A stretch of DNA of 64,000 nucleotides from Nonomuraea spiralis. GTDB lineage: Bacteria; Actinomycetota; Actinomycetes; Streptosporangiales; Streptosporangiaceae. Both the position numbers and the translations under genes were made by a program. The stretch spans positions 506,481 to 570,480 of the forward strand of contig NZ_BMRC01000001.1 in assembly GCF_014648435.1 (NCBI RefSeq), written 5' to 3'. The notes beneath the pieces are model-generated. The model was not told where the DNA came from. It worked only from the letters and a program-made list of their open reading frames with translations, and did no database searches. Of the stretch, positions 33,785 through 42,697 are shown one piece after another. Position 1 is the stretch's first letter, and the number at the start of each line of letters is the position of its first letter.

Positions 33785-35140
33785 TCAAAGAAGCGCCAGC
33801 GCCTTGGCCACACCCGGGTCGCGCCCGGTGGTCAGGTCGAGGGCGGTCATGGGGACATGGTGGTCGACCGGTACGCCGATCGTGTCGATGATTTCGCGGG
33901 CGGGCCCGAGGTGCCGGACCTTGGGCAGGAGCACGGCGCTGCCGTCGTCGAGGAGGTATGCCTGGCTGGGGCCGGAGACGGCTCCGGCGGTGCGGGTTCC
34001 GATGAGGGTGCCCAGGCCGTTGTCCTTGACCGCCGCGCTGAAGTCCTCGCAGGCCGAGGCGCATCCGCGGTCGGTGAGGACGAGCAGGCGCGAGCCGAGC
34101 AGCGGGACGCTGTCGTCGGTCCGGTTGGGCACGCACTCGCCCTTGAGCGGGCAGAAGTAGCTGGTGACCTTGCCGTGCGCGAACGCGCCGAGCAGCCGGG
34201 TGACCTCGCGAGGTGACCCGCCGCCGTTGCCGCGCAGATCGAGGACCACGACCTCCGGTTTGTCCCGCAGCTTGGCGAGGACCTGGTCGGCGGCGCCTTC
34301 GGAGAATCCGGGCAGTTGAACGTAGGTGACGCCGTCGGCGAGCTTCTTCGACGTCACCGCCGGAGGCTGCCGCGTGATGGGGCCCTGTTTGAGCTCGACG
34401 GTGCGGGTTCGTCCTGTTGTGGGGCGCTTGAGCGTGAGCCGTACGGCGCCGGGGGTGGTGATGGCCTGGACGAGGCTCTGGTTCACGGTGTCGCCGATGA
34501 ACGCCGGCACGCCGTTGGCCTTGACCACGATGTCCCCTGGCCTGATGCCGGCCTTGGCGGCGGGGCTGCCGGGCAGGACCCGGGTGATGAACAGCGGCGG
34601 CCGGGCCGCGGGGTCGAGCTGCGGGCCGTGCTCGGCCGACACGCCCGCGATGCCCGTCCCGATCGGCTCGCCCTGCGACGGGTCCGGCCGGACCCAGCGG
34701 GCGTGGTTGTCGTGGAGGCCGGCCAGCATGCCGGCGATCGCGGCGCGCAGCGCGGCGGGGTCGCCGTCACCGAGGGTCTTCGCGACGGCCGCCCAGTCGG
34801 TGTCGCGGTTCCCGCTCAGGGCGGGCAGCTGGAGGTGGCGCCGGTCGGCGCCGCGCCGCATCAGGTTCTGGGTGTAGGCGGCGAAGGCGCTCCGCAGCAG
34901 TTCCTTCGGGTCCATGCCGGGGCCGCTGTAGTAGTTGTCCAGCACGCAGAAGTACGCCTGCCGGAGCGTGTTCACCGATGTCGGCGGAGCCGATTGCGGC
35001 GGTGGCGCCGTACTGGTGGTGCAGCCCCCGCCTGGAGTGGCCGATGGGGACGCCGGCCGGGACGTCGTGGCCGATGCTGACGCGGGTGCGGACATGGAGC
35101 AGGCCGCCACCAGGACGGCCGCGCAGAGGGCTCTGATCAT
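33785..35140 (-). CDS. S41-family peptidase lipoprotein
   Basis: 451 residues. Lipobox VLVAAC at the start. A PDZ-like segment (ITRVLPGSPAAKAGIRPGD) lies at about 185-205, and the S41 domain holds VVLDLRGNGGGSPRE and the nucleophile region TDRGCASACEDF. Tail-specific/C-terminal processing proteases act outside the cell. Divergent from a two-component system and upstream of the ABC genes, suggesting one envelope-stress module. Confidence 0.85.
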   Translation of the reverse strand: MIRALCAAVLVAACSMSAPASASATTSRPASPSATPGGGCTTSTAPPPQSAPPTSVNTLRQAYFCVLDNYYSGPGMDPKELLRSAFAAYTQNLMRRGADRRHLQLPALSGNRDTDWAAVAKTLGDGDPAALRAAIAGMLAGLHDNHARWVRPDPSQGEPIGTGIAGVSAEHGPQLDPAARPPLFITRVLPGSPAAKAGIRPGDIVVKANGVPAFIGDTVNQSLVQAITTPGAVRLTLKRPTTGRTRTVELKQGPITRQPPAVTSKKLADGVTYVQLPGFSEGAADQVLAKLRDKPEVVVLDLRGNGGGSPREVTRLLGAFAHGKVTSYFCPLKGECVPNRTDDSVPLLGSRLLVLTDRGCASACEDFSAAVKDNGLGTLIGTRTAGAVSGPSQAYLLDDGSAVLLPKVRHLGPAREIIDTIGVPVDHHVPMTALDLTTGRDPGVAKALALL

Positions 35141-35163
35141 GGCCGCCAGCGTGGCCTGAAGCG

Positions 35164-35205
35164 GGTTACACGGTCGTGAACGGATCCGTTAACGCCACTG
35201 TAACC
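35164..35205. promoter_or_regulatory. Nested double palindrome, putative operator
   Basis: An outer inverted repeat GGTTACA ... TGTAACC (35164-35170, 35199-35205) and an inner perfect palindrome AACGGATCCGTT (35179-35190) share exactly the same centre (35184.5), with 8-nt gaps on both sides. It sits midway between the divergent peptidase and response-regulator genes and is the likely binding site of the regulator. Confidence 0.6.
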
Positions 35206-35227
35206 CCGGTTCGAGTATGAATGTCGG

Positions 35228-35881
35228 GTGCGCATTCTGGTGGCCGAGGACGAACGCGACCTGGCCGATCTCGTGGCGGTGGGATTGCGCCGCCATGCCA
35301 TGGCCGTCGACGTGGTGTACGACGGGGCCGCCGCGGTGGAACGGTTGGCGGTGCACGACTACGACGTTCTCGTGCTGGATCGGGACCTGCCCGAGATGCA
35401 CGGCGACCTCGTGTGTCGTGAGCTGGTGGCACGCGGGAGCCGTACGCGGATCCTGATGATGACGGCGGCGGCGTCGGTGCCGGAGCGAGTGGCGGGTCTG
35501 GGGATGGGGGCCGACGACTATCTGCCCAAACCGTTCGACTACGCCGAGCTGGTCGCGCGGGTGCAGGCGCTGGGACGGCGCAGCCAGTCGGCGGTGCCAC
35601 CGGTGCTGATGCGGCACGGGATCGTGCTCGACAGGCACCGGCTGCAAGCCTCGCGGGACGGGCGGCACCTGCACCTGTCGCTCAAGGAGTTCGCCGTCCT
35701 GGAGGTGCTGATGAGGGCGGACGGCACCGTCGTGAGCTCCGAACGGCTGCTTGAAGAGGCCTGGGACGAGAACGCCGATCCGTTCACCACGGTGGTGCGG
35801 GTCCTGATCAGCCGCCTGCGGGCCAAGCTGGGCGGTCCGCCGTGCATTCAGACCGTTCCCGGCGCCGGATACCTGTTGTGA
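35228..35881 (+). CDS. OmpR-family response regulator
   Basis: 217 residues. Receiver with VAEDE acidic pair, phosphoacceptor VLVLDRDLPEMHG and KPFDYAEL; winged-helix output ending TVPGAGYLL. Its stop overlaps the kinase GTG. Likely autoregulated through the nested palindrome. Confidence 0.92.
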   Translation: MRILVAEDERDLADLVAVGLRRHAMAVDVVYDGAAAVERLAVHDYDVLVLDRDLPEMHGDLVCRELVARGSRTRILMMTAAASVPERVAGLGMGADDYLPKPFDYAELVARVQALGRRSQSAVPPVLMRHGIVLDRHRLQASRDGRHLHLSLKEFAVLEVLMRADGTVVSSERLLEEAWDENADPFTTVVRVLISRLRAKLGGPPCIQTVPGAGYLL

Positions 35882-36963
35882 CGACGATCCGGGTCCGGCT
35901 CACCCTGATCTACTCCGGACTGTTCCTGCTGACCTCGGTCGTGTTGCTGCTCACGGTCAACCTCCTGCTGCGCCAGGCGCTGAAGACGCGGATCGCCCGG
36001 CTACCCGGGGGAGTGATGGCACCGGGTGATCGGCCGCTGCGGCCGCGGCTACCCGAGCTGGTGAACGACGTGATCGGCTACCAGTGGGAGATGACCACCT
36101 TCACGGTGGGGATCTTGACGCTGGTCTCGTTGGCCGTCGGATGGCTGGTCGCCGGGCGGATCCTGCGGCCCATCCACCGGATCACCGCCACCGCTCAGCG
36201 ACTGTCCCTGTCGACCCTGCACGAGCGGATCGCGCTCACCGGGCCGAAGGACGAGCTGAAGGAACTGGCCGACACCTTCGACGCGATGCTCGACCGGCTC
36301 GAACGCTCCGTCGAGGGGCAGCGGCGGTTCATCGCCAACGCCTCCCACGAGTTGCGGACCCCGCTGGCCGTCCAGCGGGCGGCGATCGAGATCGGGCTCC
36401 CCGAGGACGGCGCCGAGATCCGCGGCACGCTCCTGCGCCACAACCGCCGCGCGGAGAACCTCATCGACGCCCTGCTGGTCCTGGCCCAGGCGGAAAACGG
36501 CCTGGACAACCGGAGACCGGTGGCCCTGGACCAGGCGGTACGGCTCGTCCTGGCGGAAACAGGTTCGGACGGCGTCACCGTGACGGGGCGGGTAGAGCCG
36601 TTCGTCATCGATGGGGACCTCGTCCTGCTGAACCGGCTCCTCACCAACCTCCTCGACAACGCGGTCCGCTACAACCACCCCGGCGGAACCGTTGAGGTGA
36701 CACTCTCCCGTGGAGTGCTGACGGTCCGTAACACCGGCCCGCACGTGCCCCAGGAACGTTTCGGCGACCTCTTCAAGCCCTTCCGGCGGCTCGACACGAC
36801 CTCCGGACAGGGCGCCGGGCTCGGATTGTCGATCGTCGCGGCGATCGCGAAGGCTCACGGGGCCGACGTGCGAGCGAGCCCCGATCCGGGTGGCGGGCTG
36901 GAGCTCGTCGTGGTTTTCGCGGGATCGGAGGAGGCATCCCTCGCAGGAGAAGCAGCGCAGTGA
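35878..36963 (+). CDS. Sensor histidine kinase
   Basis: 361 residues from GTG 35878. TM1 (LTLIYSGLFLLTSVVLLLTV), short outside loop, TM2 (FTVGILTLVSLAVGWLVAG), HAMP, H box FIANASHELRTPLAVQRAAI, N box NLLDNAVRYN and G box GAGLGLSIV. Partner of the preceding regulator. Confidence 0.92.
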   Translation: MTTIRVRLTLIYSGLFLLTSVVLLLTVNLLLRQALKTRIARLPGGVMAPGDRPLRPRLPELVNDVIGYQWEMTTFTVGILTLVSLAVGWLVAGRILRPIHRITATAQRLSLSTLHERIALTGPKDELKELADTFDAMLDRLERSVEGQRRFIANASHELRTPLAVQRAAIEIGLPEDGAEIRGTLLRHNRRAENLIDALLVLAQAENGLDNRRPVALDQAVRLVLAETGSDGVTVTGRVEPFVIDGDLVLLNRLLTNLLDNAVRYNHPGGTVEVTLSRGVLTVRNTGPHVPQERFGDLFKPFRRLDTTSGQGAGLGLSIVAAIAKAHGADVRASPDPGGGLELVVVFAGSEEASLAGEAAQ

Positions 36964-37394
36964 TGCATGTGACACAGAATCTGCGTCATCTGTCACACCG
37001 ATCCCTGCGCCCGAGACGATGCCCAGTTCGCGAACTCCAGGCCAAGTCCCGCCGCCGGCATCGCGGCAGCCTCGGTCGCCACGTCCGGCCCGGCGAGGAG
37101 ACTTCCGCCCGCGTCACCGCTGAGGCCGCCCCTGCCACCCGTCGCCATACTCGCCAACGCCCAGCTCCACGCCGAGATCATTCTCAGCGCTGTCGGCCGT
37201 ACCGCTCAACCCCCGGTGACGCGAAGGGCATGGTGCTCAGCACCGATGGGGACGTACCGGGGGGCGATCCCTTCTGGGGCTCCTCCTTCGTCTGAGGCGG
37301 TTCGGCCACGGAGCGTTGGGCTCGCCGATGGGGAGGTTCACCATTCTCCGCCTCAGCGTGTTCGCCGTACCTCCATGCGATCGGACTGGTTCAC
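36964..37394. other. Intergenic, inverted repeat after the kinase gene
   Basis: TGTGACA (36968-36974) and TGTCACA (36991-36997) form a 7-bp stem with a 16-nt loop just after the kinase stop. The remaining ~390 bp show no supported gene. Confidence 0.4.
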
Positions 37395-38279
37395 ATGTCA
37401 TCCATGAGCACTCGACCCGCTTCCGGCGCCGCTCCCACGTTCGTGCTGGTCCACGGTTCCGGCACCAGTTCGTTCATGTGGGCCTCGGTCCAGCGTGAAC
37501 TGGCGCTGCTCGGCCACCGCAGCTTCGCGGTCGACCTGCCGGGGCACGGCCTCGACGCGCAGTACCCCGTGGCCTATCAGGCTCCCCAGGACCTGCCTGC
37601 GTGGGCGGAGGAGCCGTCGACGCTGGCCGGGGTCACTCTGCGGGACAACGTCGAGGTGGTGCTCGACGTCGTCCGCCGTGTGGCCGAATATGGGCCGGTG
37701 GTGCTGGTGGGCGCCAGCCTCGGAGGGGTGACCATCAGCGGTGTGGGCAACGCGGCACCCGATCTGGTCGATCGGCTCGTGTACATCTCCGCGTGGTCAT
37801 GTGTGGAGCTGGCCAACCCCGTCGAGTACATGCGGGCGCCCGAGTTCGGGGCCAGCCTGCTGCCGGCCCTGGCCGCGCTGAACGTCGGGGACCCGGCTCG
37901 ACTCGGTGCCGGCCGGGCCAACTACCGTACCGCCGACCCGGCCCTGCTGGCCGGTCTCAAGGCGGCGACCATGGCCGATGTCAGCGACGAGCGGTTCCGG
38001 GCGTTTCTCAACATCCTGCAGCCGGATGAGTCCATCGCGGTGATGACGGCCGATGCCCGCGTTCAGGCGGGAACCTGGGGGACGATCGCCCGCAGCTACA
38101 TCCGCCTCACCGGTGACCGGTCGCTGCCGATCGCGATGCAGGACCGGCTGATCGCCGAGGCGGACGCGCTGACGCCCGGCAATCCCTACGACGTGCACAC
38201 GCTGGACACGACGCACGCGGGGTTCGTGTTCAGGGCGGCGGAGGTGGCCGCCGTTCTGGACGGACTGTCTTCGGCGTAG
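37395..38279 (+). CDS. Alpha/beta hydrolase (EstC/methylesterase-like)
   Basis: 294 residues. Oxyanion segment FVLVHGSGTSSFMW, nucleophile elbow VLVGASLGGV, late Asp and TTHAGFVF with the catalytic His. Resembles salicylate-esterase/methyl-esterase-like hydrolases; substrate unknown. ATG 37404 is an alternative start. Converges on the LysR gene with only 10 bp between. Confidence 0.82.
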   Translation: MSSMSTRPASGAAPTFVLVHGSGTSSFMWASVQRELALLGHRSFAVDLPGHGLDAQYPVAYQAPQDLPAWAEEPSTLAGVTLRDNVEVVLDVVRRVAEYGPVVLVGASLGGVTISGVGNAAPDLVDRLVYISAWSCVELANPVEYMRAPEFGASLLPALAALNVGDPARLGAGRANYRTADPALLAGLKAATMADVSDERFRAFLNILQPDESIAVMTADARVQAGTWGTIARSYIRLTGDRSLPIAMQDRLIAEADALTPGNPYDVHTLDTTHAGFVFRAAEVAAVLDGLSSA

Positions 38280-38289
38280 CGCGGGTGGT

Positions 38290-39198
38290 TCACGTCGGCG
38301 GGGCGTAGTCGCGGGTGCGGACGAAGTCGTGGGTGAGGTCGGTGAAGGCGCGGGTGGCGGCGCTGCAGTAGGCGCCCTCGCGGTGCAGGAGGGCGACCGT
38401 ACGGATGGGCAGGGGCGGGTCGAGGGGCACGGGCGTGAGGTGGGGGTGGTCGTGGGTGATGGCGTCGGGCAGGACGGTGGCCAGCGGGGTACGCCGGACG
38501 ATCTCGGTGAGCGCCTGGATGGAGTTGGCCTCGACCGCGATGCGGGGGACGGCCCGGTGGTGGGCGAAGTAGGCGTCGATGTGGCTGCGGGTGGCGAAGT
38601 CGCCGCTGAGCAGGGCGAGTTGCTCGTTCTTGATGGTGTGGACCGGTAGGGGGCTGGGCAACGTCTGGGCGCGCGGGGTGGCGGTGACGAGGCTGAGGGT
38701 CTCGGTGAACAGCGCGGTGGCGGTGATGCCGGGCAGGTGGGGGCCGGCGAAGGCGATGCCGAGGTCGAGGTCGTCGGCGAGCAGGGCCGCTTCGATGCGG
38801 TCCTGGGTCGTCTCGGTCAGGGTGAGGCTGATGCCGGGGTGGCGGGTGTGGGCCTCGGCGGTGAGCGGGCCGATCAGGTAGGCGGTGAAGGTGGGGGTGA
38901 GGCCCAGGCGCAGGTGGCCGCGGGAGAGGTCCTGGACGTCGTGGACGGCGCGTTCGGCGGCGGCCAGGTCGCGCAGCGCGCGCCGGGCGTGGTCGGCGTA
39001 GACGGCTCCCGCGTCGGTGAGCCGTACGGTGCGGCCGGTACGGTCCAGCAGCTGCACCCCGAGGGTCCGTTCCAGCTGCTTGATCTGCTGGGAGAGGGTG
39101 GGCTGCGAGATGTGCAGTACCTCGGCGGCGCGGGTGAAGTTGCCGTGTTCGGCCACGGCGAGCAGGTAGCGCAGGTGGCGAAGTTCGAGGACAGCCAT
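38290..39198 (-). CDS. cynR: LysR-family regulator of the cyanate cluster
   Basis: 302 residues. HTH ELRHLRYLLAVAEHGNFTRA, VLHISQPTLSQQIKQLE and an LTTR substrate domain. Divergent from cynT-cynS, the position and sequence type of CynR, which in E. coli activates the operon with cyanate. ATG 39198 is chosen because the longer reading would cross the operator. Confidence 0.82.
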   Translation of the reverse strand: MAVLELRHLRYLLAVAEHGNFTRAAEVLHISQPTLSQQIKQLERTLGVQLLDRTGRTVRLTDAGAVYADHARRALRDLAAAERAVHDVQDLSRGHLRLGLTPTFTAYLIGPLTAEAHTRHPGISLTLTETTQDRIEAALLADDLDLGIAFAGPHLPGITATALFTETLSLVTATPRAQTLPSPLPVHTIKNEQLALLSGDFATRSHIDAYFAHHRAVPRIAVEANSIQALTEIVRRTPLATVLPDAITHDHPHLTPVPLDPPLPIRTVALLHREGAYCSAATRAFTDLTHDFVRTRDYAPPT

Positions 39199-39205
39199 GG
39201 ATATG

Positions 39206-39226
39206 ACTATAGATGCAGTCAATAGT
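39206..39226. promoter_or_regulatory. LysR box upstream of cynT
   Basis: ACTAT-N11-ATAGT, a perfect T-N11-A inverted repeat typical of LysR dimers, located between the divergent regulator and cynT. TTTTCA (39226-39231) and CACTAT (39250-39255), 18 nt apart, form a plausible cynT promoter directly next to it. Confidence 0.65.
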
Positions 39227-39321
39227 TTTCAGGGAAGATGCCTCTTGGACACTATAGGACCAGGTCATGCATGATGGATGACGCCAGCCAAGAGGACCGG
39301 CCTTCACCGAAGGGAGTGATC

Positions 39322-39909
39322 ATGCGGGACCTCACCGAGGGCGTCGCCCGTTTCCAGCGGGACGTCTTCCCGGCCATGGCGGAGCTCTTCGCCCGTCTGG
39401 CCACGCATCACACACCGCACACGCTGTTCATCGGCTGCTCCGACGCCCGCGTCGTCCCCGAGCTGATCACCGGCACCGAACCGGGTGACCTGTTCGTCAT
39501 CCGTACCGCCGGCAACCTGGTGCCCGCCTACAGCCCCGAGGCCGACGGGGTGGCGGCCAGCATCGAGTACGCCGTCGCCGCCCTTGGGGTGCGGGACATC
39601 GTCGTCTGCGGCCACTCCGCGTGCGGCGCGATGACGGCTCTGGCCGAGGGGCACGACCTCAGCGGCGCCCCGACGGTCGCCGCCTGGCTGCGGCACGCGG
39701 ACGCCTCCCGCGCCCGCGCCGCCGCCGACGGTGACGTTCCCGCCCTGGTGCGGCAGAACGTCCTCGCCCAGCTGGCGAGCCTGGCCACCCACCCCTCGGT
39801 CGCCCGCGCCCTGGCGGGAGGGAAGGTCGCCCTGCACGGCTGGGTCTACGACATCCCGACCGGCCGCGTGGAGGACCTGACCGCCGCCGGCCCCGCGCTG
39901 GCGGCCTGA
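39322..39909 (+). CDS. cynT: Beta-carbonic anhydrase of the cyanate operon
   Basis: 195 residues. Zinc ligands in GCSDARV and CGHSACGAM; RTAGN is conserved. CynT supplies bicarbonate for cyanate decomposition and holds CO2 in the cell. ATG 39322 follows AGGGAG. Confidence 0.92.
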   Translation: MRDLTEGVARFQRDVFPAMAELFARLATHHTPHTLFIGCSDARVVPELITGTEPGDLFVIRTAGNLVPAYSPEADGVAASIEYAVAALGVRDIVVCGHSACGAMTALAEGHDLSGAPTVAAWLRHADASRARAAADGDVPALVRQNVLAQLASLATHPSVARALAGGKVALHGWVYDIPTGRVEDLTAAGPALAA

Positions 39910-39980
39910 GCCTCCCGCCCGGAGGCCGCCGGGAACCCGGTATCCACCATCACTTCACCTGAGAGAAGGACGTACCGATC

Positions 39981-40451
39981 ATGGTGCACGCACAGTTCGA
40001 CCCCACCGCCCGCGAGGCCCTGGCAGCCGCCGCAGTCGAGGCCAAGACCCGCAGGAACCTGTCCTGGCAGCAGATCGCCGACGCCGCCGGCCTGTCGGTG
40101 GCCTTCACCACCGCCGCCGTCCTGGGCCAGCACCCGCTGCCGGAGAGGTCCGCCAAGGCTGTGGCCGAACTGCTGGGCCTGGACGAGGACGCGGCGATCC
40201 TGCTGCAGACCATCCCGCTGCGCGGCTCGATCCCGGACCGGATCCCGACCGACCCGACCATCTACCGCTTCTACGAGATGCTCCAGGTCTACGGCACGAC
40301 GCTCAAGGCGCTGGTCCACGAGCAGTTCGGCGACGGCATCATCTCCGCGATCAACTTCAGGCTCGACGTGAAGAAGGTCGCCGACCCCGAGGGCGGCGAG
40401 CGCGCCGTCATCACCCTGGACGGCAAGTACCTGCCGACCAAGCCCTTCTGA
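39981..40451 (+). CDS. cynS: Cyanate hydratase (cyanase)
   Basis: 156 residues. N-terminal helix-turn-helix-like domain and the diagnostic C-terminal cyanase domain: [14 protein letters not shown] (Arg, Glu) and [10 protein letters not shown] (Ser) give the catalytic trio. Converts cyanate plus bicarbonate to carbamate and CO2, releasing ammonia. 71 nt after cynT. Confidence 0.97.
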   Translation: MVHAQFDPTAREALAAAAVEAKTRRNLSWQQIADAAGLSVAFTTAAVLGQHPLPERSAKAVAELLGLDEDAAILLQTIPLRGSIPDRIPTDPTIYRFYEMLQVYGTTLKALVHEQFGDGIISAINFRLDVKKVADPEGGERAVITLDGKYLPTKPF

Positions 40452-40481
40452 CCGTCCGGCACCGACCTTCGGAGGACCTTC

Positions 40482-40982
40482 ATGGACTTCGCCCAGCGCA
40501 CCATCGACATCGCCCGCCAGAACGTCGCCGAGGGCGGCCGCCCGTTCGCCACCGTCATCGTCAAGGACGGCGAGATCGTGGCCGAGAGCCCCAACATGGT
40601 CGCCCAGACGGGCGACCCCACCGCCCACGCGGAGATCCTCGCCATCCGCGAGGCCTGCACCAAGCTCGGCACCGAGCACCTGAGCGACGCCACCATCTAC
40701 GTGCTCGCCCACCCCTGCCCGATGTGCCTGGGCGCGCTGTACTACTGCTCCCCGGCCGAGGTCGTCTTCCTCACCACCCGCGACGCCTACGAGCCCCACT
40801 ACGTGGACGACCGCAAGTACTTCGAGCTGGGCACCTTCTACGAAGAGATCGCCAAGCCCTGGCAGGAGCGCCGGTTGCCGATGCGCCACGAGCCGCGCGA
40901 GGACGCCGTCGAGGTGTACCGGTTCTGGCAGGAGCGCAACGGCGGCGAGCGCCGCGTCGCCGGTGCCCCCATCTCCGTCTGA
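40482..40982 (+). CDS. Nucleoside/guanine deaminase-like protein
   Basis: 166 residues of the cytidine-deaminase fold. Zinc site HAE in PTAHAEILAI and PCPMC in LAHPCPMCLGALYY; the C-terminal extension and EPHYVDDRKYF fit the guanine deaminase/nucleoside deaminase branch. 30 nt after cynS with its own GGAGGA site, so in the same operon. An ammonia-releasing partner of cyanase is unusual. Confidence 0.85.
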   Translation: MDFAQRTIDIARQNVAEGGRPFATVIVKDGEIVAESPNMVAQTGDPTAHAEILAIREACTKLGTEHLSDATIYVLAHPCPMCLGALYYCSPAEVVFLTTRDAYEPHYVDDRKYFELGTFYEEIAKPWQERRLPMRHEPREDAVEVYRFWQERNGGERRVAGAPISV

Positions 40983-41059
40983 ACCGGGCGGCCGAGGTGG
41001 GCGCGTGAGGTTGCCGGTGCGCGCGGGGTTGACGCGCCGCGGTTGGCACGTATCTTTCG

Positions 41060-41078
41060 CTTAGGAAAGTTTCCTAAG
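41060..41078. promoter_or_regulatory. 19-bp perfect palindrome before a secreted-protein gene
   Basis: CTTAGGAAAGTTTCCTAAG, 9-bp arms about a single G, about 94 bp before the secreted-protein ATG. A probable operator for a dimeric regulator; no regulator gene is adjacent. Confidence 0.6.
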
Positions 41079-41171
41079 AGTTCCCTCTGTGGCACATCCC
41101 CGGGAGCCGGACCTGCACCGGGGCGTACGGAACGTCGAACGGCCATCCGTCACCCAGTACAAGGAGAGGGT

Positions 41172-41483
41172 ATGACAACAACCCTGCGCGTCCTGGCCGC
41201 GACCGTGCTCGCGGCAGGAGCCGTCACCGTCGGGTCGAGCATGCTGAGCCCGGCGTCGGCGAGAGCCGGCGACTGCGAGTACGGCATCGGCCAGAACTCC
41301 TTCTCCGCCCGATGCGCGACCAGCGGCCCCGCCTACGAGTTCCGCGCATGGGTCCAGTGCGTCAACGGCCGCAGGGACGGCGGCTGGGTGACCACCAACA
41401 GCGGCCAGTGGAGCGTGGCCAGCTGCGGCCCCTGGTGGATCGACCGCCAGAGCTACGGCATGGACGTCCGCCCGCTCCCGTAG
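41172..41483 (+). CDS. Small secreted protein
   Basis: 103 residues from ATG 41172 (AAGGAG). Signal peptide RVLAATVLAAGAVTVGSSML cleaved near ARA-GD. The ~70-residue mature domain has four cysteines (DCEYG, ARCATSG, VQCVNG, ASCGPWW), enough for two disulfides, and aromatic residues; family not recognised. Confidence 0.7.
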   Translation: MTTTLRVLAATVLAAGAVTVGSSMLSPASARAGDCEYGIGQNSFSARCATSGPAYEFRAWVQCVNGRRDGGWVTTNSGQWSVASCGPWWIDRQSYGMDVRPLP

Positions 41484-41682
41484 GGGCTGGCCCCGGCACA
41501 ACAGGACACCAGGACGAATCCGCAGCGCTGTTCGCCCGGCCCGGAGCCACGCGCACCGCCGCACCGGGCGAACAGCGCATCTGCGGCTCACGCGCCAGGC
41601 AGACGCCGGGGGAGCAGCTCCTCGACCGGCCCGGCGCGGACGAAGGCGCCGCTCCGCCTTCCGTTCCCCCGGGTGAGAGGGG

Positions 41683-42591
41683 ATGGTGGAGGGCATGGCC
41701 GAGGAGAGGGTGTCCGGGGTCGGGCCCGCGGGCATCGAGATCGTCTACGAGCGGCTGGGAGACCCGGCCGCCCCGCCCGTCCTGCTGATCATGGGTGCGG
41801 GCGGGCAGCTCATCAACTGGCCGGACGGGCTGTGCGCCGCCCTGGTGGCCCACGGCCTGCGGCTGATCCGCTTCGACAACCGCGACAGCGGCCGCTCCAC
41901 CCACTTCGACGACGCGCCCGAGCCCGACATCGCGGCGGCGCTGGCGGGTGACCTGTCCACGGTCGCCTACCGCCTGTCCGACCTGGCCGCCGACACCGTC
42001 GGCCTGCTGGACGCGCTCGGCCTGGACAGCGTCCACCTCGTGGGCGCCTCGCTCGGCGGCATGATCGCCCAGACGGTGGCCATCACCTGGCCGCGGCGGG
42101 TCAGATCGCTCACGTCGATCATGTCCACCCCCGGCGACCGCATGACACCCCCGCCGCGTCCCGGCGGCGCGCCACCGGTGACCGGCCCGCCGCCGACCAC
42201 CCGGGAGCTGTACGTCGAGCGCATGGTGGCCGGCGCCGCGGCGGGCGGAGCCGTCACCGACCTGGAGACGGCACGGGCCACCGCGGGACGGGCGTGGGAT
42301 CGCGGCTGGTCCCTGCCGGGCATGCTGCGGCAGGCGGCCTCGGTGATCGGATCGGGGGACCGTACGCCAGGACTGCGCGGCCTGGAGGTGCCCGCGCTGG
42401 TGATCCACGGCGCCGCCGACACCTCCGCCGACCCGGCCAGAGGACAGGCCACGGCCGAGGCGATCCCGGGAGCGCAGTTCGCGCTGGTCGAAGGCATGGG
42501 ACACAACTTCCCGCCACGGGCGTGGCCCGAGGTCAGCGCCCGGATCGCCGCACTGGTCCACCGCGCCGAGCACGAGCTCGACAACGCCTGA
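41683..42591 (+). CDS. Alpha/beta hydrolase (RdmC-like methylesterase type)
   Basis: 302 residues. VLLIMGAGGQLINWPDGLC, FDNRDSGRSTH, nucleophile HLVGASLGGMIAQ and GMGHNFP with the catalytic His match the RdmC/aclacinomycin methylesterase-like group, widespread outside antibiotic clusters. ATG 41683 or 41695 may be the start. Confidence 0.85.
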   Translation: MVEGMAEERVSGVGPAGIEIVYERLGDPAAPPVLLIMGAGGQLINWPDGLCAALVAHGLRLIRFDNRDSGRSTHFDDAPEPDIAAALAGDLSTVAYRLSDLAADTVGLLDALGLDSVHLVGASLGGMIAQTVAITWPRRVRSLTSIMSTPGDRMTPPPRPGGAPPVTGPPPTTRELYVERMVAGAAAGGAVTDLETARATAGRAWDRGWSLPGMLRQAASVIGSGDRTPGLRGLEVPALVIHGAADTSADPARGQATAEAIPGAQFALVEGMGHNFPPRAWPEVSARIAALVHRAEHELDNA

Positions 42592-42652
42592 GAACGCCTG
42601 AGAACGACACCCCCGGGCACCCCACCGGACCAGAGGCCCCCGAAACGGCTCC

Positions 42653-42676
42653 GATAGAAATACCGGTATTTGTATC
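42653..42676. promoter_or_regulatory. XRE operator, near-perfect 24-bp palindrome
   Basis: Core AAATACCGGTATTT (42658-42671) is a perfect palindrome; GATA (42653-42656) and TATC (42673-42676) extend the symmetry, leaving only one mismatched pair. It ends 21 nt before the XRE gene, so autoregulation is likely. Confidence 0.65.
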
Positions 42677-42697
42677 CCGAGGTGTAGGGTGGGGGGC

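Noticed and set aside
36993..37181. Minus-strand ORF of 62 codons after the kinase
   Set aside because: Ala/Gly-rich, no ribosome site and no recognised domain.
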